From NCBI GenBank assembly GCA_035712365.1, contig DASTAW010000041.1, positions 1 through 64,000 of the forward strand: DNA of 64,000 nt, given 5' to 3'. Both the position numbers and the translations under genes were made by a program. Shown here one piece after another: positions 45,565 to 53,199 of the stretch. How positions within the stretch are numbered: position 1 is the stretch's first letter; each line of letters opens with the position of its first letter. Origin of the DNA: Terriglobia bacterium (GTDB lineage Bacteria; Acidobacteriota; Terriglobia; UBA7540). Below the pieces are notes generated by a model. That model was given only the letters and a program-made list of their open reading frames with translations. It made no database searches and was not told where the DNA came from.

Positions 45565-48201
45565 CTATCTCCGCGCGGCTTTGGCCTTGGCGGGTGTAAA
45601 GGTCATCTCGCCCTTTTTCGGGTCGGCGCCCACCTCGATGGCTTCGCCGGCCTTGACTTGGCCCTCCAGGATTTTGAGCGCCAGCGGGTCCTGGATGAGG
45701 CGCTGGATGGCGCGCTTGAGCGGCCGCGCTCCGAACTGTGGGTCGTAGCCGCGCTCAAAAAGCAACTCGCGCGCCGCAGGCGTGAGTTCGATGGTGAGCT
45801 TGCGGTCTGCCAGCAACCCGCGCAGATGGCTGAGTTGCAGGTCAATGATCTTGGTGATCTGCTCCTTGCCGAGCGGATTAAAGATCACAACTTCATCCAC
45901 GCGGTTCAGGAATTCCGGTCGAAAATTATCCAGCAGCGAAGCCCGAATGCGCTGTTTGAGATCTTCCGAGAGCTTGCCGGTCTCGCCGCCCGCTCCGGTC
46001 ATCGCTTCGTGGATCATATGGCTGCCGATGTTGCTGGTCATAATGATGACCGTGTTCTTAAAGTCCACCGTGCGGCCCTTGCCGTCGGTCAGCCGGCCCT
46101 CGTCGAGAATCTGCAGGAAGATGTTGAACACGTCCGCGTGCGCCTTCTCGATTTCGTCAAACAGAAGGACCGAGTACGGACGCCGCCGCACCTGCTCGGT
46201 GAGCTGGCCGCCTTCTTCGTAACCCACGTAACCCGGCGGAGCGCCGATCAGCCGCGCTACGGCGTGCTTCTCCATGTACTCAGACATGTCGATGCGGAGC
46301 ATGGCTTTCTCATCATCGAACAGAAACTCGGCCAGCGCCCGCGCCAGTTCCGTCTTGCCCACGCCCGTGGGCCCCAGGAAAATGAAACTGCCGATGGGGC
46401 GGTTCGGGTCGGAAAGGCCCGCCCGGCTGCGGCGCACGGCGTTGGCCACCAGGTTCAGCGCTTCTTCCTGGCCCACCACGCGCAGCCGCAGGCGGTCTTC
46501 CATGCTCACCAGCTTGGCCAATTCGCCCTCCAGCATCTTCGAGACAGGAATGCCCGTCCACTTGGAAACCACGCGGGCCACGTCCTCTTCGTCCACTTCT
46601 TCCTTCAGCATGCGCCCGCCTTTTTCCTTGCCTTCGAGTTCGGCGTTGGTCGCGGCAAGCTGCTTTTGGAGCGTCACAAGCTGGCCGTAGCGAATTTCGG
46701 CAGCTTTGTTCAGATCGCCTTCGCGAGTGGCGCGCTGCTCTTCCACCTTGGCCTGCTCGATTTCCGACTTCAACTGGCGGATGCGGGTGATGATTTCCTT
46801 CTCGGCCCTCCAGCGCAGCTTCAGACGGTCCGACTCCTCGCGCAGGTGCGCGAGTTCTGCTTCCAGCTTCTCGAGGCGCTCGCGCGAAGCAGAATCATCT
46901 TCCTTCTTCAGCGCCTGCTTTTCAATTTCCAGTTGCGTGATGCGCCGTTCGATCTGGTCGATCTCCGACGGCATCGAGTCGATTTCAATTCGCAGGCTGG
47001 AAGCCGCTTCGTCAATCAGGTCGATGGCCTTATCCGGCAGAAAACGGTCGGTAATGTAGCGGTTCGAAAGCACCGCGGCAGCGACGATCGCCGAGTCCTT
47101 GATTCGCACGCCGTGATGAACTTCATAGCGTTCCTTCAGGCCGCGCAGGATGGCGATGGTGTCTTCCACACTCGGCTGGCCCACCAGCACCGGCTGGAAG
47201 CGCCGCTCGAGCGCAGCGTCTTTTTCGATATGCTTCTTGTATTCGTTCAGCGTGGTGGCGCCGATGCAACGCAATTCTCCGCGCGCCAGCGCCGGCTTCA
47301 GCATGTTGGAAGCGTCAATCGCGCCCTCGGCCGCGCCCGCGCCCACCAGGGTGTGAAGCTCGTCGATGAAAAGAATGACTTGCCCGCTGGACTCTTCGAT
47401 CTCCTTCAGCACAGCCTTGAGGCGGTCTTCGAATTCGCCGCGATATTTTGACCCGGCTACCAATGCGCCCAGATCGAGCGCCACAATACGCTTTGACTTC
47501 AAGGACTCAGGCACGTCGCCCGCTACGATGCGCTGCGCAATGCCTTCCACAATGGCCGTTTTGCCCACGCCAGGCTCGCCGATCAGCACCGGGTTGTTCT
47601 TGGTGCGACGCGAAAGCACCTGAATCACGCGGCGGATTTCATCGTCGCGGCCAATGACCGGATCGAGCTTGCCGCGCCGGGCCAGGTCCGTCAGGTCGCG
47701 CGCATAGCGTTCCAGCGCCTGGTATTTCGCTTCAGGGTTCTGGTCCGTAACGCGCTGCGAACCGCGAATGGCCACCAGCGCCTTCAATATGGCGTCATGC
47801 GTTACGCCCAGGCGATTAAGGATTGCGCCCGCCGCGTCGCTCTTCTTCCTCGCCAGCGCCAGCAACAGGTGCTCGGTGGACACAAACTCATCCTTAAATT
47901 GCTCGGTCTCTTTTGCCGCCTGCTCCAGCACATCCTTGAGCGCCGGAGAAAGATAATGGTCCGCCGTCCCGCCCACCTTGGGCAGGCGCTCGATCGCCTT
48001 CTCCACTTCCTGGCTTACGACCGAGGGCGCCACGCCCAGCCGCTCAAGAATTGCGGGCACAATCCCTTCCGGCTGTTCGAGCAGCGCCAGCAGTAAATGG
48101 ACGGATTCCAGTTGCTGGTTGCCGAAACGGCCCGCGACGTCCTGCGTGTTCTGTAAGGCTTCCTGGGCCTTAATGGTGAACTTGTCAAATCGAGTTGCCA
48201 T
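45565..48201 (-). CDS. clpB: ClpB disaggregase
   Basis: Heat-shock disaggregase working with DnaK. It starts [20 protein letters not shown] at the ATG at 48201 (AAGGA about 7 nt upstream; a second ATG at 48207 is too close to it). Domains: Clp-N (1-150), AAA1 (GEPGVGKT at about 208), coiled-coil middle domain (about 405-525, a long Glu/Arg/Lys-rich region that distinguishes ClpB from ClpC), AAA2 (GPTGVGKT) and a C-terminal AAA lid. ClpB lacks the ClpP-docking loop. It is downstream of two hsp20 genes on the same strand but separated from them by a terminator. Confidence 0.96.
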   Translation of the reverse strand: MATRFDKFTIKAQEALQNTQDVAGRFGNQQLESVHLLLALLEQPEGIVPAILERLGVAPSVVSQEVEKAIERLPKVGGTADHYLSPALKDVLEQAAKETEQFKDEFVSTEHLLLALARKKSDAAGAILNRLGVTHDAILKALVAIRGSQRVTDQNPEAKYQALERYARDLTDLARRGKLDPVIGRDDEIRRVIQVLSRRTKNNPVLIGEPGVGKTAIVEGIAQRIVAGDVPESLKSKRIVALDLGALVAGSKYRGEFEDRLKAVLKEIEESSGQVILFIDELHTLVGAGAAEGAIDASNMLKPALARGELRCIGATTLNEYKKHIEKDAALERRFQPVLVGQPSVEDTIAILRGLKERYEVHHGVRIKDSAIVAAAVLSNRYITDRFLPDKAIDLIDEAASSLRIEIDSMPSEIDQIERRITQLEIEKQALKKEDDSASRERLEKLEAELAHLREESDRLKLRWRAEKEIITRIRQLKSEIEQAKVEEQRATREGDLNKAAEIRYGQLVTLQKQLAATNAELEGKEKGGRMLKEEVDEEDVARVVSKWTGIPVSKMLEGELAKLVSMEDRLRLRVVGQEEALNLVANAVRRSRAGLSDPNRPIGSFIFLGPTGVGKTELARALAEFLFDDEKAMLRIDMSEYMEKHAVARLIGAPPGYVGYEEGGQLTEQVRRRPYSVLLFDEIEKAHADVFNIFLQILDEGRLTDGKGRTVDFKNTVIIMTSNIGSHMIHEAMTGAGGETGKLSEDLKQRIRASLLDNFRPEFLNRVDEVVIFNPLGKEQITKIIDLQLSHLRGLLADRKLTIELTPAARELLFERGYDPQFGARPLKRAIQRLIQDPLALKILEGQVKAGEAIEVGADPKKGEMTFTPAKAKAARR

Positions 48202-48309
48202 ATCCATTCCTTCTTAAGATTGATGTAACCTTAAAACCTGGCGCGCCGGCCCCCCCGTCAACGTGTTCTCTACATTATGCTCCGACAAAACAGGCTTTGC
48301 AGGCTGCTG

Positions 48310-48353
48310 AAAAACAAAATCCGGGCTGGCCGGCATCCGCCTGCCAACCCGGA
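48310..48353 (-). terminator. Intrinsic terminator after hsp20
   Basis: Arms at 48320-48330 (TCCGGGCTGGC) and 48343-48353 (GCCAACCCGGA) pair at 10 of 11 positions around a 12-nt loop. On the minus strand the stem is followed by TTTTGTTTTT (48319-48310). It lies 60 nt after the hsp20 stop and 110 nt before clpB. Confidence 0.8.
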
Positions 48354-48415
48354 GAAAATCCCGCCGGCACCCTTGCCGCCGACAGAGGGCCGCGGAGGCT
48401 TGCGCCTCATCGCCG

Positions 48416-48865
48416 TCATTTGGCGATGCTGATTTTGATCTTCTTCGCTTTTGCCTCTTCCTTCTTGGGCATGGTCAGTGTCAGGACGCCGTCCTTGAAC
48501 TCCGCCTGCACCTTATCCGCATCCACGGAGGCCGGTAATTCGAAGCTCCGCGCAAAGCTGCCGTACGCTCGCTCCACGTGATGGTAGCTTTCTTCCTTCA
48601 CTTCTTTTTCGTACTTGCGCTCGCCCTTCAGATAAAGCGTACCTTCGTGCACGGTGGCTTCAACGTCCTTGGGATCGACGCCGGGCAGTTCCGCCGTCAG
48701 CACAACGTTCTGCTCGGTCTCGTAGATATCCACCGAAGGAACCCATGCGCCCGACCGAATCCCTTCACTTCCCATGAACCGTCCCATCGTCTCATTGAAG
48801 AGCCGGTTGAGACGGTCCTGGGTTGTAACTAAATCACGAAAAGGTTCCCATCGTACGATTGGCAT
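48416..48865 (-). CDS. Small heat-shock protein Hsp20
   Basis: 149 residues from the ATG at 48865, 10 nt after AAGGAGGT; the frame can extend to 48940. The alpha-crystallin domain spans GAWVPSVDIYETEQNVVLTAELPGVDPKD to DGVLTLTMPKKEEAKAKKIKISIAK, with the conserved GVLTLTMPK. It holds unfolding proteins for refolding by DnaK and ClpB. It is the second of two hsp20 genes in tandem; a GC-rich hairpin (48912-48930) lies between them. Confidence 0.93.
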   Translation of the reverse strand: MPIVRWEPFRDLVTTQDRLNRLFNETMGRFMGSEGIRSGAWVPSVDIYETEQNVVLTAELPGVDPKDVEATVHEGTLYLKGERKYEKEVKEESYHHVERAYGSFARSFELPASVDADKVQAEFKDGVLTLTMPKKEEAKAKKIKISIAK

Positions 48866-48962
48866 TTTATTCATACCTCCTTCACTTGACTCTTGATACT
48901 TCGTTATTGGCCTGGCCCGTTGCGGGCCGGCTGATTCCATTTGCCGGTTCCAGTCGCGGTTC

Positions 48963-49445
48963 TCAGGCCTTTGAAACGGCGATCTTGATCGACTTCGGTT
49001 TCGCTGCTTCGCGCTTGGGCATGGTCAGGGTCAGAACCCCATCCTGGTATTCCGCCTTCACCCTGTCCGAGTCAATCGAATTTGGAAGCGAAAAGCTTCG
49101 CGTAAACGTTCCGTATGGCCGCTCAACCCGGTGGAGGTTCTCCTCCTTGGCATCCTTCTCGAACTTCCTCTCGCCTTTCAGATAGAGAGTGCCGCCTTCG
49201 ACCCGGATTTCCACGTCATCAGGATTGATTCCCGGCAGCTCCGCCTTCAGCACCAGGCTGCTCTCAGTCTCACAAATGTCTACAGGCGGTACCCAGGTCT
49301 GCAGCCAAGCCTTCTTCTGATCGCCGAAAGCCCGGGCAAAGGTTTCGTTGAAAAGCTGGTTGAAATGGTCGTGTGTCGAAACGAGATCACGAAATGGTTC
49401 CCTTGGATAATAAGCATCTCTGGCCCACCTCCTCACTTTTATCAT
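48963..49445 (-). CDS. Small heat-shock protein Hsp20
   Basis: 160 residues. The alpha-crystallin domain runs from TWVPPVDICETESSLVLKAELPGINPDDVE to DGVLTLTMPKREAAKPKSIKIAV. It is a close paralogue of the next gene (NETFARAF/NETMGRF, GTLYLKGERKFEKD/GTLYLKGERKYEKE). The ATG at 49445 lacks a normal ribosome binding site and lies only about 6 nt after the predicted transcription start, so translation is near-leaderless. The promoter shares its sequence with that of dnaK. Confidence 0.93.
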   Translation of the reverse strand: MIKVRRWARDAYYPREPFRDLVSTHDHFNQLFNETFARAFGDQKKAWLQTWVPPVDICETESSLVLKAELPGINPDDVEIRVEGGTLYLKGERKFEKDAKEENLHRVERPYGTFTRSFSLPNSIDSDRVKAEYQDGVLTLTMPKREAAKPKSIKIAVSKA

Positions 49446-49457
49446 TAGTCTGCTTGA

Positions 49458-49486
49458 ATAATAAAAGCTTAGTGTCGCATTGTCAA
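49458..49486 (-). promoter_or_regulatory. hsp20 promoter with dnaK-like spacer sequence
   Basis: On the minus strand TTGACA (49486-49481), a 17-nt spacer and TATTAT (49463-49458). The spacer contains ACACTAAG at the same place as in the dnaK promoter; 25 of 29 positions are identical between the two. Confidence 0.85.
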
Positions 49487-49781
49487 GTATTTTATTAAGC
49501 TTCTTTTGCAGTAGTTTACACGAACATTTGAGAAGACAAGCACAACGTGTATGCCATTTCCACCTCCGGCCAAGCCCTCGGCCCTATTAGATGATGGCAG
49601 GTTGTTGTCCGCCGCAACTTTGGGTGATTTTCATATTGTCTAGATCGACGGGAAGTCGTCGTTGCGCGTGGTTTCTGCGGCTTGCCTGGTGGAATTGCGC
49701 TAAGTGACCATGCGCAGGCGGCAAATTCGTGATAAACTCGTCACCATCTTCACCAAAATTGGGCGTGGGGAGGTTAAAACG
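49487..49781. other. Intergenic between divergent hsp20 and peroxiredoxin genes
   Basis: No gene. The upstream part is AT-rich near the hsp20 promoter. No consensus promoter for the peroxiredoxin was found. Confidence 0.4.
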
Positions 49782-50396
49782 ATGAAGCGGAATTTCAAAG
49801 CGGCGGTCGCACTGTTGGTTCTTGCGCTGGTGGTCCCCATCTTGAGCCAATGTTCGTCGGTCGAAACGTCAGCCACCGCTGAACCGGAAGCAAAAGCAAC
49901 GGCGAACGCTCCGGAGGCTGCTGCACTAAAGGTTGGAGATAAGGCGCCCGACTTTACCCTGCCGGACCAGAATGGCAAGCCCTACAGCTTAAGCCAGTTC
50001 GAAGGCAAAGGAAACGTGGTGCTGGCCTTTTACGTTCTGGCGTTCACAGGTGGTTGAACGAAGGAATTACAGGCGTATCAGGCTGATCTCGCCAAATTCA
50101 AACAGACAAATACTCAGGTTTTAGGTATCAGCGTGGACAGTTCGCCAGCTAACAGGGCATTCGCCAAGGAGATCGGCGTCACTTTCCCGCTGCTCAGTGA
50201 TTTCAACCGGACAGTTTCCAAGGAATACGGGATCCTCAATGCCCAGCATGGTTTTGCCAACCGCACCACTTTCGTGGTGGACAAGCAGGGCACCATTACG
50301 CACATAGACAAAAATAGCGAAGCGCTGGACCCGACCGGCGCCCACGATGCTTGTAGTCTGATCGCGCACCGGGAAGCCGAGAAGCAAAAGAAGTAA
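49782..50396 (+). CDS. Selenocysteine peroxiredoxin lipoprotein (UGA = Sec92)
   Basis: AhpC/TSA-type (PrxQ-like) peroxiredoxin read through an in-frame TGA at 50055-50057. Translation starts at the ATG at 49782 (GGGGAGG 8 nt upstream) and gives 204 residues: a lipoprotein signal with lipobox LSQC, a Glu/Ala linker, then [40 protein letters not shown] and [20 protein letters not shown]. The TGA occupies the codon of the peroxidatic Cys, whose usual context is TPGCTxE. A Cys at 191 may be the resolving residue. The protein continues without other breaks to a TAA, and a hairpin follows the TGA. It should reduce peroxides on the outside of the cytoplasmic membrane. The alternative, a nonsense mutation, is unlikely because the next gene has the same TGA. 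Confidence 0.88.
50072..50093 (+). promoter_or_regulatory. SECIS element of the first peroxiredoxin
   Basis: Begins 14 nt after the UGA. Lower stem GGCG/CGCC, a bulged U, upper stem AUC/GAU, apical loop AGGCU, and unpaired CU on the 3' side. The loop with GG lies about 22 nt from the UGA, within the range known for bacterial SECIS. The element at 50605 has the same layout with compensatory changes. Confidence 0.8.
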
Positions 50397-50452
50397 AGGC
50401 TTCAATCGCGGCATGCCGATGTTGGTGCGCCTGCTCACGGCAAAAAGCCAGG

Positions 50453-50926
50453 ATGGTATTGAACTGCGGAGGCGCGGCGCCAGATTTTGAACTGCCGGAC
50501 CACACGGGCCGAGTGGTTCGGCTCCGCGATTTCCGGGGCCGGCACAGCGTCATTCTGGCTTTCTACGTCTATGCCAGCACGCCGGGGTGAGCTCAGGAGC
50601 TTAAGGCATACCAGGATGGTCTTGCCGATTTCGAACGATCGGGCGCCCAGGTACTGGGCATTAGTGTCAACAATCCGGAGGCCAACCGCAGTTTCGCGAA
50701 GAAGCTGGGCTTAACATATCCGCTGCTTTGCGATACGCAGAAGAAGGTCTGCCGGCGGTACGGCGTGCTCGGCTTTTGGCGAGTTGCTAAACGCACGACC
50801 TTTGTTATAGACCCCGAGGGCATCATCCGCCACATTGACCGTGGCAGCGAGGCAATGGATCCCACCCGCGCCTGCCGGGCCTGCACTCTACAAATGCCCC
50901 CCGTCCAGACTGAAAAATCAGATTGA
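50453..50926 (+). CDS. Selenocysteine peroxiredoxin (UGA = Sec46)
   Basis: A second peroxiredoxin 56 nt after the first, 157 residues from the ATG at 50453, with an in-frame TGA at 50588-50590. It aligns along its length with the preceding protein: APDFELPDHTGRVVRL, VILAFYVYASTPG-U-AQELKAYQDGLADF, AQVLGISVNNPEANRSFAKKLGLTYPLL and RTTFVIDPEGIIRHIDRGSEAMDPTRAC. TPG-U-xQE is the PrxQ active site with Sec in place of Cys. It has no signal peptide and is probably cytoplasmic. Extra Cys occur at LLCDTQKKVC and CRAC; the Cys at 144 aligns with Cys191 of the first protein. Because the TGA splits the frame into short pieces, ordinary gene finders would miss it. Confidence 0.85.
50605..50626 (+). promoter_or_regulatory. 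SECIS element of the second peroxiredoxin
   Basis: Also begins 14 nt after the UGA. Lower stem GGCA/UGCC, bulged U, upper stem ACC/GGU, loop AGGAU, unpaired CU. Compared with the first element, G-C became A-U in the lower stem and U-A became C-G in the upper stem, so base pairing is preserved. Confidence 0.8.
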
Positions 50927-50972
50927 TTCCGCTCGTGCGAACGACAGCAGTTAGAACGACTTCAAGATGAGT

Positions 50973-52157
50973 CTACCTGGCGGCCGGGGCCGTGATGTCG
51001 AACTCAATGACGGCGCTGTTGGTGGTCGCCGGAGCTGAAGCGGACGTAGCCGTAACGATCACGGTATCGCGCGTGTAGGCCGGGGTGCCGGCTGGTATCC
51101 TCAGCTCGACTGGAACCTCGCGCGATTCGCCGCCGCCAAGAGACACAACCTGTGGTTCCTGCCTGGTGAGAAAGCTTTTGGTGTCAACTGCCTGAATTCG
51201 GAACTCGCGCGCGGCGCCCGCATTGCGAATCTTGAAACGCATCGGAACGGTCTTCCCGGCGGGGATATCTTCGAGACCCAGATCGAGAGGCGTTACCTCG
51301 ACCGTCTCGGCGTGGAATAACGGCGAAAACACCCGTTCAAAAGAATGGCCGCTCTTGTCGTCTCCAGTCACGGCCAGGCGAAACGGGGTTGCGGGCAGAC
51401 TGAGTTCTCCCAGGTATTCGCTTTCGTCATTGCCGGGCGAATCGGCTTTCAACGTAACCGGCTGCAGCGTGGTGGCTTCAGGCGAGACCAGATGGAATTG
51501 CACATTCCGGGTCTTGCCGCTCAATTCCACCCGCAGCATAGCCGCCTCGCCCGCAACCGGCTGGCCGGAAATCCTAAAATAGCCCTCATGGCCGGGTCGC
51601 CCGGCAAGGTGAACAAACTCGGCATCGACCATAAAAATACCGCTGACGCCGCTGGCTTCGAGCCAGAACCGCCCCTTGCCGCTGACTCGCACATGCCATT
51701 TGCCAGGCGCTGGAGGCGCGATCCTGACAATGCCGCCGCAGTTGAGAGAAGTAATCTCGGCCCCGGGCGTTCCGCTCGTCACTTCCTTCCCGTTCGGATC
51801 CATGACGGCCAGTTTCGCTCCCGCAGTATCAAAGGAAAGTGAAAAGACCAGGCGCTGCACAGTGGAATCCACCGGCACCACAAAATCGTGGACTTCCGAC
51901 AGTTCTCCCCGCGCCCAAAGCAGCGTCACGTGATTGGAGCGGGTCAGTTCGCCCACCAGCACGAAGGATTTCGCCACTTCATCCGGGGCGAGGAACAGCG
52001 GCTGCCCTCCTGACTCTTCTGCGGCACGGATGTAGGTGGGGTCGGCCGGGCCGCAAACCCCGGGACCGTAGCGGATGGGGGATTTTCGCTGTTGCTGCGC
52101 GAGAACCGGCAAGCAACAGGCGAGGAATACAACCGAGCAGAATTGTAACAGTCGCAT
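50973..52157 (-). CDS. Secreted beta-rich protein of unknown function
   Basis: 394 residues with a signal peptide (LLQFCSVVFLACCLPVLAQ). After the N-terminus come GELSEVHDFVVPVDSTVQRLVFSLSFDTAGAKLAVMDPNGKEV and NCGGIVRIAPPAPGKWHVRVSGKGRFWLEASG, a pattern seen in hemicentin-like extracellular regions and PPC-type modules. Two further Ig-like segments (AGEAAMLRVELSGKTRNV and ETVEVTPLDLGLEDIPAGKTVPMRFKIRNAG) follow. No enzyme motif was recognised. It is convergent with the peroxiredoxin genes. Confidence 0.65.
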   Translation of the reverse strand: MRLLQFCSVVFLACCLPVLAQQQRKSPIRYGPGVCGPADPTYIRAAEESGGQPLFLAPDEVAKSFVLVGELTRSNHVTLLWARGELSEVHDFVVPVDSTVQRLVFSLSFDTAGAKLAVMDPNGKEVTSGTPGAEITSLNCGGIVRIAPPAPGKWHVRVSGKGRFWLEASGVSGIFMVDAEFVHLAGRPGHEGYFRISGQPVAGEAAMLRVELSGKTRNVQFHLVSPEATTLQPVTLKADSPGNDESEYLGELSLPATPFRLAVTGDDKSGHSFERVFSPLFHAETVEVTPLDLGLEDIPAGKTVPMRFKIRNAGAAREFRIQAVDTKSFLTRQEPQVVSLGGGESREVPVELRIPAGTPAYTRDTVIVTATSASAPATTNSAVIEFDITAPAAR

Positions 52158-52211
52158 GGCGGTTGTTGACCAGGCGGCAAAAGGGTGGCGTCAGAGACGC
52201 CGCACGCCTAC

Positions 52212-52769
52212 TTACTTTTTCGCTTGTGCCTGGAACTGGCCCGCATAACCCTTCTCGGGGGTGCCCAGTGTCAGGTCGAAAATAAGTTGGCAGACCGGCA
52301 TACCGGGAATTAGTTTCACTTTCAGTGAGCCGTGATTGCAAATTTCGAGCTGAATTGGACCTTTGAATCCGGCGTGGATCGTAGGCGCTGTAACATGAAT
52401 GCCGATACCTAATCTCGATAGGGAGCTCTTGCCTTCCACCCGCGCCGCAAGGCGTCCGCAGATAGGTAACTCCACAGTTTCTTCCGTCCAACCCAGCAGA
52501 AAGCTTCCTGGGTTAACAACGTAGCCCTCAGGGCCTATTTCCTTGGCGTCCGAATAGTTCTTTGCAAAATCGCTGAACCTGTATCCATCTGTGGCCGGAC
52601 AAACGATCTGGTCAACTCCCTGGACGGGCTCTTTCCTCCACACGCGGATGAATTTTGATAAACCGAGATCCAGGCTTGTAGAACTGTAGGCAAGCTCGTT
52701 AGGAAGGGGATCGATGAGGATTTGTTTGTTTTCAATCGCTGCTTGTATCTCGCGGTCTGTAAGGACCAT
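52212..52769 (-). CDS. dcd: dCTP deaminase
   Basis: Converts dCTP to dUTP (or dUMP) for thymidylate synthesis. The protein has TSLDLGLSKFIRVW, the active-site stretch RLAARVEGKSSLSRLGIGIHVTAPTI (binding of the triphosphate) and GPIQLEICN with the catalytic Glu142. The length of 185 residues is normal. It starts with the ATG directly after the stop of an 80-residue gene and is translated with it. Mono- or bifunctional activity cannot be told. Confidence 0.92.
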   Translation of the reverse strand: MVLTDREIQAAIENKQILIDPLPNELAYSSTSLDLGLSKFIRVWRKEPVQGVDQIVCPATDGYRFSDFAKNYSDAKEIGPEGYVVNPGSFLLGWTEETVELPICGRLAARVEGKSSLSRLGIGIHVTAPTIHAGFKGPIQLEICNHGSLKVKLIPGMPVCQLIFDLTLGTPEKGYAGQFQAQAKK

Positions 52770-53012
52770 TTATCCCTCGATAGATGACTCTTTTACCCAC
52801 ATTCGCCAGCGGCCCGACGCGCTTTCCCGAGGGAGCTCCACCAAAACTTCCCCCGAGCGCCTTCCTATTTCGGAAGCTATCAGCTTGTTGCCGCTGATAT
52901 TTTCATTTGACACGAAAACCTCCTCAAGTTTGCCATCCGCCGATTCGATGCGCGCGATTTTCTCGGTCGGCATCAATCCTTCCACTATGTCGCAATTCAA
53001 TTTCGTGGTCAT
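52770..53012 (-). CDS. Small conserved-looking protein upstream of dcd
   Basis: 80 residues, MTTKLNCDIVEGLMPTEKIARIESADGKLEEVFVS... ending in WVKESSIEG. Its stop codon abuts the dcd ATG, so the two are almost certainly translationally coupled. A ribosome binding site AAAGGGGT precedes the start. No domain was recognised. Confidence 0.6.
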   Translation of the reverse strand: MTTKLNCDIVEGLMPTEKIARIESADGKLEEVFVSNENISGNKLIASEIGRRSGEVLVELPRESASGRWRMWVKESSIEG

Positions 53013-53199
53013 TGAGGTACCCCTTTCTAATTTGCTTTTTGTTCGCCTTGTAATTTATATCATAATTGTCCAGATATGCCGCGATAAATTTTAGCTTCCT
53101 TGTCAAGTATGTGTGCCGTTTCCGCGACGGCGAACCGTTCAGTTAATCAAGTTCAAATCTGCCGAAACATGCGTGCGCCTTCCCCTGAGTGCAGGGCGA

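Noticed and set aside
45502-47451. 649-codon plus-strand open frame opposite clpB
   Set aside because: Antisense shadow of clpB; no ribosome binding site or family features.
49452-49488. CTTGA and TCAAG near the hsp20 promoter as a HAIR site
   Set aside because: The half-sites are about 27 nt apart instead of 7, so they do not fit the known HspR operator.
50055-50590. TGA codons as sequencing errors or pseudogene nonsense mutations
   Set aside because: Two separate genes have TGA at the same catalytic codon, the reading frames continue intact, and hairpins with compensatory changes follow both.
53130-53175. GTTCAAATC, a tRNA T-loop-like sequence
   Set aside because: The flanking bases do not form a T stem and no acceptor or anticodon arm could be found.
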